A DNA stretch of 64,000 nt, from assembly GCA_023055425.1 (NCBI GenBank), contig JALGPY010000004.1, forward strand, positions 18,437,718-18,501,717, read 5' to 3'. Both the position numbers and the translations under genes were made by a program. Positions 58,684-64,000 of the stretch are shown in pieces. The stretch's first letter is position 1. Each line of letters starts with the position of its first letter. The notes below the pieces were generated by a model. It ran no database searches. It saw only the letters and a program-made list of their open reading frames with translations, and was not told the origin of the DNA. Source of the DNA: Linanthus parryae. Its lineage: Eukaryota; Streptophyta; Magnoliopsida; Ericales; Polemoniaceae.

Positions 58684-60919
58684 CTAACATGAAATTCAAT
58701 TTGTACGATTCGTAGAAGATAGTGACTAGCATAACAAATGCACCACTTGATAATTACCAGTCCAACACCCTTGAAGTCGCGTTTCAACAAGAGAAAATGG
58801 AATTGGTGTAATACCCCGTTAAATAACACATGGTAATTTGAACTTTTATAATAAGTGTGGCGGATATATGATCATTTATTTCTTTATGTTTGGGGTTAAA
58901 TCATGAGTTCATATAAACTACGGGGTTTACTTGTCTTCTACAATAGTTATTGTATGTTAATATATTTTTTCGTATAACTAGACTTAACAATATACAATGC
59001 TATATACTTTGTAAGACTACTTTATACTAATACTTATATTTTACATATACTTGTGCATGTACTTACATAATACAAGTATACAATACATATACATCTTGTA
59101 TGAGATACTTTGTCCAATTACCTCAATAACCTTACAACACTCTGAAGTTTTTCTCTTCCTCCAACTCATCCACACATCACCCAACCTCCTACTATTTCTT
59201 TTTCTTCTTCCTCCCCTTCCCCGACACCATCTCCACCCTCTCTGCCACCACCATCTCTCTTTATCTCTTCTCTCACCATCCATCTCCCTCCATGTCCGTC
59301 GATCTTCAGCTAGCAACAACCGCCACCAGCCATCACCACTTTTCGCGTCAGGAACCACCAATAGACCACTGCCATCTCTGTTTTTCCTCATTCCCTCCAT
59401 CTCAAAATATGTCTCTCTTATCCTCTGGTTCGGACCAGAAGAAGACTGCCAAAGCCAGTAGTAGCTAGCAGCCGAGGCTAAGACCGCTATAACCACTGCC
59501 TTACCTCCATATTCCGAAAAAAGCTTCTGCCCAATCAAAGTAGAGGAACCCAGCCACTTACTCCTATCTCCATAGCCCCCATAAGGTCCGAGCAAGCTTC
59601 AAGAGTGCGCAGCTGAAGCTAAGAGCCACCGAAGAAATCCCAGTCTAGCTCTTCCTTCGTGACGTTTTTGGAAACTTGACCTGTTCCGTTTCATGACACT
59701 TTCTCTCGAATTTTAGCGTGGGTAAATTCAAAATCCTCCTCTAAGTAGATTTTAACTGTCAAAACTGTGTTTTTTGGACTTGAATCCATGTTTTGATCGA
59801 AGAATTAGAGTGTGTTCTTGTCAAGGAGTGAAAAGGATATTTTCAGAAACTTGGGGGCAGGAAGTGACTTATGATCAAAATATTCATTTTAGTATGTAGA
59901 TTATATATTATGAATTTATTCATCCAAGTTTTGTTTAATATTTATAAAGTTAACTAGTTATATGCTCTAAATGAATGAAAATATATAATTTTGTAATATA
60001 AACAAAAGAAGACTATGTTTTACAAAAATTGATAATAGAAAATATGTATAAGTTGATTTTCAGGAAAGATAATCGTGTGTGTATATATGTATAAATGATA
60101 TTGTGATAAGTTTATCGATATAACTAGTGAGCCCTCAAAAATATATGTATATATATGTCCAAATATTTAATGATCTCTTCACCAAAGAATTTATCATTAT
60201 TAAAATACAATAAATTAGTTATAAATTTATTCTGAAATATTAAGATATGATTTTCTTTTCTAAAAAGACCACTCTTACAATTATAAAATTTATATTTTAT
60301 GTAATTTGGTGAAGTCTTATTTTTCTTATACTTAGTAGTATTAAAATAATATTTAGTTGCCAAATTATACTTGTTCACTTTAATAATATTTCAAATTTTT
60401 AATTTAATTATTAGCTTCTTTATTTTCGTAAATAATCATATTCTTGTAAATGAAATTCTAATGTCTTATTTTATTATTACATAGTCAAAGCCATTTAAAT
60501 AAGTATGTCTTCTTAAAAATTATTATCTTAAGGGATTGTGAAGATTGAATTTAGTATTTAATCATAGCCGAGCATTCATATAGTGTTAGTGCATTAGATG
60601 TTTAGAAGTACTACAATTGTGACTAGATGATTGATACATTGTACGCGACGGATTCGTGGACGTAGGCTACGTTGACTTCCCGTGAGGACAAATTCGAGCT
60701 AATTGCCATTTCAACCTGAGGTGAGTAACATGCTTGATCGTGCATGCGTAGCTTCCTTCGTATCATAACATGATTTTATAATATGTCTCAAAACACTCTT
60801 TTGTGATAACATGTTTTACATGTCATTTGATACGTTTCAAAATGATTGCTTTGTAACTGTCACACAAAAATAATAACATGTTAATTACGTAAAGTGGAAT
60901 CGCACGTACCGGAATATGT

Positions 60920-61195
60920 GACTATCTGGGAGGCCCTTTGTTGGCATTACTCTTCGCCTTGTTGGCTAGAGATATTATTATTTGGGAGACCCTTTATTCG
61001 CATTGGCTCCTTTCCTTCTTTGCTGGAGTCCCAGCTAGTACTCACCCTTCTGGCCTTTTGCTTCTTAAGGGGGTGTTGCAACACTTAAGGTCTAAACTGG
61101 TATTTGGGAGGTCCTTAGTTGACCATTACTATTTGGGAGATCCTTTTTTTACCATTACTATTTGGGAACTCCTTTGTAGACCGTTAATATTTCCG
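60920..61195. repeat. Imperfect tandem repeat in the solo LTR
   Basis: Five units around TTTGGGAG-CC-CTTT: near 60926 (CTGGGAGGCCCTTT), 60979 (TTGGGAGACCCTTTA), 61104 (TTGGGAGGTCCTTAG), 61133 (TTGGGAGATCCTTTT) and 61161 (TTGGGAACTCCTTTG), with a trailing GCATTACT or CCATTACT in most. Unit length varies. Confidence 0.65.
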
Positions 61196-61208
61196 GTAAC
61201 GTGCACGA

Positions 61209-62635
61209 TGTTGGAATAGGTGCCCTAGAAGCAATCTAATATTTAGTATGAACAATGTTATTGGCTAGAATATTCATTTATTAATTATTGTGATATTTAA
61301 TATAATGAAGTCCTTATACAATGTGTTGTTTATTTTAAATATCCCTAGTCCATTATTGATTAATAGGACGATCAAATATAGACTAGTATGTGTGTAGATT
61401 GGTATGGAGATAAAAGTCTAACACATGGGTATGCATTAGGAGTAATGGCATACTGGATTGACCCACAACGAGAAGGAAACATTAGATTATGTTAAAGTCA
61501 CAATCGCTTCTCGTAGTGCTAATACAATTGTAATCCTTAGACTTGGAGTCACTAGATACCCTAGTTGTGAAATATCGTGCTTTGATGTTATCAAACGTTA
61601 CACCGTAACTGGGTAATTATAAAGGTGGTTATCGGGCATGATAGGAAGCAAGCTTAGAGATCGTAGTGATGTAGAGAGGATTTGTCCCTCCCAGATAATG
61701 GGAGAAAAGTATCCACGGTCACTCGAGGGATGAGGCTTATTGAATGTCTGGCCAGACTCAGATAAATCAATATGGAGATATTGATGTTATCTGCTTGCAT
61801 AGGCATATTCCAGGGATCGAGGAACTATGGATTGGATATACGAGTGTGACTATTTATGTCTCGTTTCCAATCCGGATATGGAGACAAAGGGATAGTGCAA
61901 TATGTGATATTTGGCACAAAGGTTTGTCGGGATCACTGACTTATTTCCGTTAGTTGGGTAGCATGGATGTGTTGCTAGACACCGCTCCATGTTAGTAAAA
62001 GTTAGTACCAACTAAGTAGAAACCTATGGGTCACACGTCAAATAGAGTTGAACTAGATTAGGGATTAATTAATATGATTAATTAATGTGAATTATCACTT
62101 TGCAACACCTTGCAAACTTAGTAGGACTAATATGCAAGGAATGGACTAATCCAAGTTCATGTAGAACTAGGAAGGGCCTTTATGTAGTTAACAAGGAGTT
62201 GTTGGACTATATAAAGGATGATGTAGCTTCCATCCTACAACTAATTCTCATAACATAAGTGAGTGGGAGAGAAAGAAAAAGAGAGAGCAAGAGACAATCT
62301 AGGTGGTCGAACCCCCTAGCGCGTCCTCTACCCCTCGGCCACAAGAGGAGGGCCGAAACCCTCCTTTGCCTTCTTCGTTTCTTGATTCCTTCTTCCCTCT
62401 TCCTCCGGTCCATGCTAGCACTTAAGAAGGAAGAACCAAGATCGCACCTCTAGACGTGGATCAACCTTAGAGACGAGGACAATATTCTTCGTGTGATCTC
62501 CCAAACAAAAAGGTACACATCTTCTATGTCCTTCACCATGTTATGAATGTCTCTTCCTGTGATCCTTGGTTGGATTTGAGTAGGAATCATTTATTTTTTT
62601 TTATTCCGCTGCGTTACCTACGTCAAAACCCAACA
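61209..62635 (+). mobile_element. Copia-type solo LTR
   Basis: It starts TGTTGGAATAGGTGCCCTAGAAG and ends CAAAACCCAACA (TGTTGG/CCAACA inverted ends), 1,427 bp. It has TATATAAA at 62208 and a purine-rich leader after it. No primer site or polypurine tract adjoins it, so it is a solo LTR. The flanks CACGA and TATAG do not match, so a later rearrangement at one end is possible. Confidence 0.7.
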
Positions 62636-63216
62636 TATAGTAACTGGCTCCTTTGATTCTATATTGAGAAACTGTTAATTGGATTCGTATTCAATTGGGA
62701 AAATAGTACTTGTGAAGGACTGAATTGGAATTGTATAAAGCTTGAGATATTGTCATTCGTAAAATAGTTAACACTGTCGTTTACGATGCTGCAAACGCTG
62801 ATATTGAGTTACTTTTACTCATACTCTATTATTCCTCGATTTTTATTTAACACATAACATTGTAATCTTTCTCAGCTTCCTGTTTTACATGCTAAGGTGT
62901 TTCTTACTCAGCATTTCTTGCTGACTTTGGAAAACTGCGGTCTTGGTTTAATTCCCCTGCAGGTCTAGGAGTTGGGATTACAGAGTAGCGGGATTCGAGA
63001 CTCACCTAGAGTATCAAGTATCATAACTCTATGTTAAGAACACTTGTTTAATGATATTTTAGTAATGTTGTAGCCCGTTTTTGTGGCTTAAAGACAATCC
63101 TGTAATAATTTGTTAATTTTAAGATTGTATGTGGAATTTTTTGTTCTCGATTTCTGTTATCCGAGTAGCACTCTCTCGGTCTCTCTCGAGCCAGATTAGG
63201 GGAGTCTTACAATTGG

Positions 63217-63312
63217 ATACAGCATCATAGAGCATGGGAAGCTGCAGCACTGTAATGGCTCTGACCGATGTGACGTGTTCGTTCTGTATTGCTTGACGTC
63301 GATCTCCGAGTG
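63217..63312. other. Spacer after the solo LTR
   Basis: Short stretch of moderate GC content continuing the pre-insertion locus. No supported feature. Confidence 0.4.
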
Positions 63313-63490
63313 TCTCTAAATTTCACGAACTGTCTCGTTTGGGTGGCTTGCCGATGAGCGTAGCAAACTGGTGCAACTACGAACCAAAACCATAGAATTG
63401 ACAATTCCATAGGTATTTTTTTGTTGTTGTACCTATTTGTTACGCTCCTCGGTCAGCCACCCAAATGGGACAGTTCATGAATTTGAGAAT
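63313..63490. repeat. Inverted repeat (foldback) with 64-bp arms
   Basis: Left arm 63313-63376 (CACGAACTGTCTCGTTTGGG, then TGGCTTGCCGATGAGCGTAG and GTGCAAC) and right arm 63426-63490 are inverted copies with roughly 80% match by eye and few gaps. The 49-base loop has its own small palindrome (CATAGAATTG/CAATTCCATAG). It could be a MITE, a relic of an inverted duplication, or a small-RNA hairpin. No protein is indicated. Confidence 0.7.
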
Positions 63491-63867
63491 CCGTTGGAGG
63501 TGACGGATATACATGGTAGTTGGGGAACAGAACAGTAATATCAGCCGGAGCCGTACCAGTGTCGTAGTTTCCCAAGCTTAGTCATGCTAATTATGAAGTT
63601 CCATGTTCTCGCCTTTCAAAGGCAACTTAATGGGTGTTTGAATGGTATCTATTCAACTTTTGGTTTGAAAGATCTAGCCATTTTACTTGAACCCCAGAAA
63701 AACTACAGAACGAAGAAAAGCTAACAAATGGATGGTGCGAAGGGATGCTCAATATTGAACTTTGAGGGCTCAAACTAAACAGATGAAAATACGAGTATAT
63801 CAAGTTTAAACCTCGTACAGTTTACAGACAATACCACTACATGGCACTGCCACCCGTACCCATTTAA

Positions 63868-64000
63868 AGTATTTGACGACGAAAATTGCCAAACAAAGGA
63901 AACAACCAAGTCGATTTTCAAGACAACCAATAAACTAAGCTGAAACTCAGTAAACATTGATTCTGAGATGTTGGTTAGGTTTCTCATATAAGGGAAAACT
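63868..64000. repeat. Diverged direct repeat, right copy (runs to window end)
   Basis: Partner of 58551-58683, same orientation. It contains GATTCTGAGATGTTGGTTAGGTTTC. It may continue beyond the window. Confidence 0.65.

Larger units (their letters stand above)
58807..63211 (+). mobile_element. Tekay-like solo LTR with a nested Copia solo LTR
   Basis: It starts TGTAATACCCCG and ends GGGGAGTCTTACA, with an exact duplication ATTGG at 58802-58806 and 63212-63216. Without the nested piece (61209-62635) it is about 2.98 kb. The terminal motifs match the chromovirus LTRs at 20909 (reverse) and 33326, but the body differs. No internal domain remains. It contains CT-rich (59140-59400) and AT-rich (59880-60500) blocks and an imperfect repeat array (60920-61195). 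Confidence 0.88.

Noticed and set aside
59041..59595. 184-codon minus-strand and 136-codon plus-strand ORFs
   Set aside because: They overlap each other in a CT-rich block of the solo LTR. Serine/leucine and arginine/tryptophan richness reflects base composition.

Overview
The window is nuclear DNA of a flowering plant, probably a eudicot. The evidence is a five-exon copper amine oxidase gene with GT-AG introns, plant Copia (SIRE/Maximus-like) and Gypsy (chromovirus and Athila/Tat-like) retrotransposons, and AT-rich spacers. The species cannot be told from the sequence. Only one ordinary host gene is convincing, and about three quarters of the window is transposon sequence.

Layout. Positions 1-1375 hold the 3' part of an Athila/Tat-like LTR with an array of palindromes upstream of its TATA box. 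Positions 1918-46872 are one deeply nested cluster. The outermost element is Copia-1 (5' LTR 1918-3234, decayed gag/protease to 5490, 3' LTR remnant 45836-46872). The 3' half of a second SIRE-like element (Copia-3, 40721-45835) sits in the 3' LTR of Copia-1. A non-autonomous Athila-like element on the minus strand (5491-40720 including its inserts) sits in the reverse transcriptase of Copia-3. Copia-2 (11421-39452), a SIRE-like element with an extra ORF after pol, sits in the right LTR of the Athila-like element. A 12.7-kb Tekay-like chromovirus on the minus strand (11878-24582) sits in the 5' LTR of Copia-2. An Athila-like solo LTR (about 32526-37448) lies at the end of the Copia-2 extra ORF, and a Tekay-like solo LTR (33326-36649) lies inside that. 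Target-site duplications support most layers: TTATA and TATTG are exact, TCTCT/TCTCC and AATAT/ATTAT are 4 of 5, and CTAAC is seen on one side.

From 46873 to 51109 the sequence is AT-rich spacer with a foldback MITE-like element and a non-autonomous minus-strand Helitron carrying a LINE-type RNase H fragment. The copper amine oxidase gene (51162-56806, plus strand) splices to a 657-residue protein. It keeps the topaquinone tyrosine, the catalytic aspartate, the copper histidines and a signal peptide, so it is predicted to be an intact, secreted amine oxidase.

Downstream (57000-64000) are a weak CACTA-like stretch, a chromovirus-type solo LTR with a perfect ATTGG duplication (58807-63211) holding a Copia solo LTR (61209-62635), a diverged direct repeat on either side of that solo LTR, and a 64-bp-arm foldback near the right edge.

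All retrotransposon coding regions carry stops or frameshifts, so none looks autonomous now. The clearest unexplained signals are family-specific short palindromes scattered through the Copia elements (TCAAGGCCTTGA type) and through the leftmost LTR (GTGCGTTCAAACGCAC), a stem with a poly-C loop near the 3' end of SIRE-type LTRs, and two retrotransposon ORFs of unknown function.
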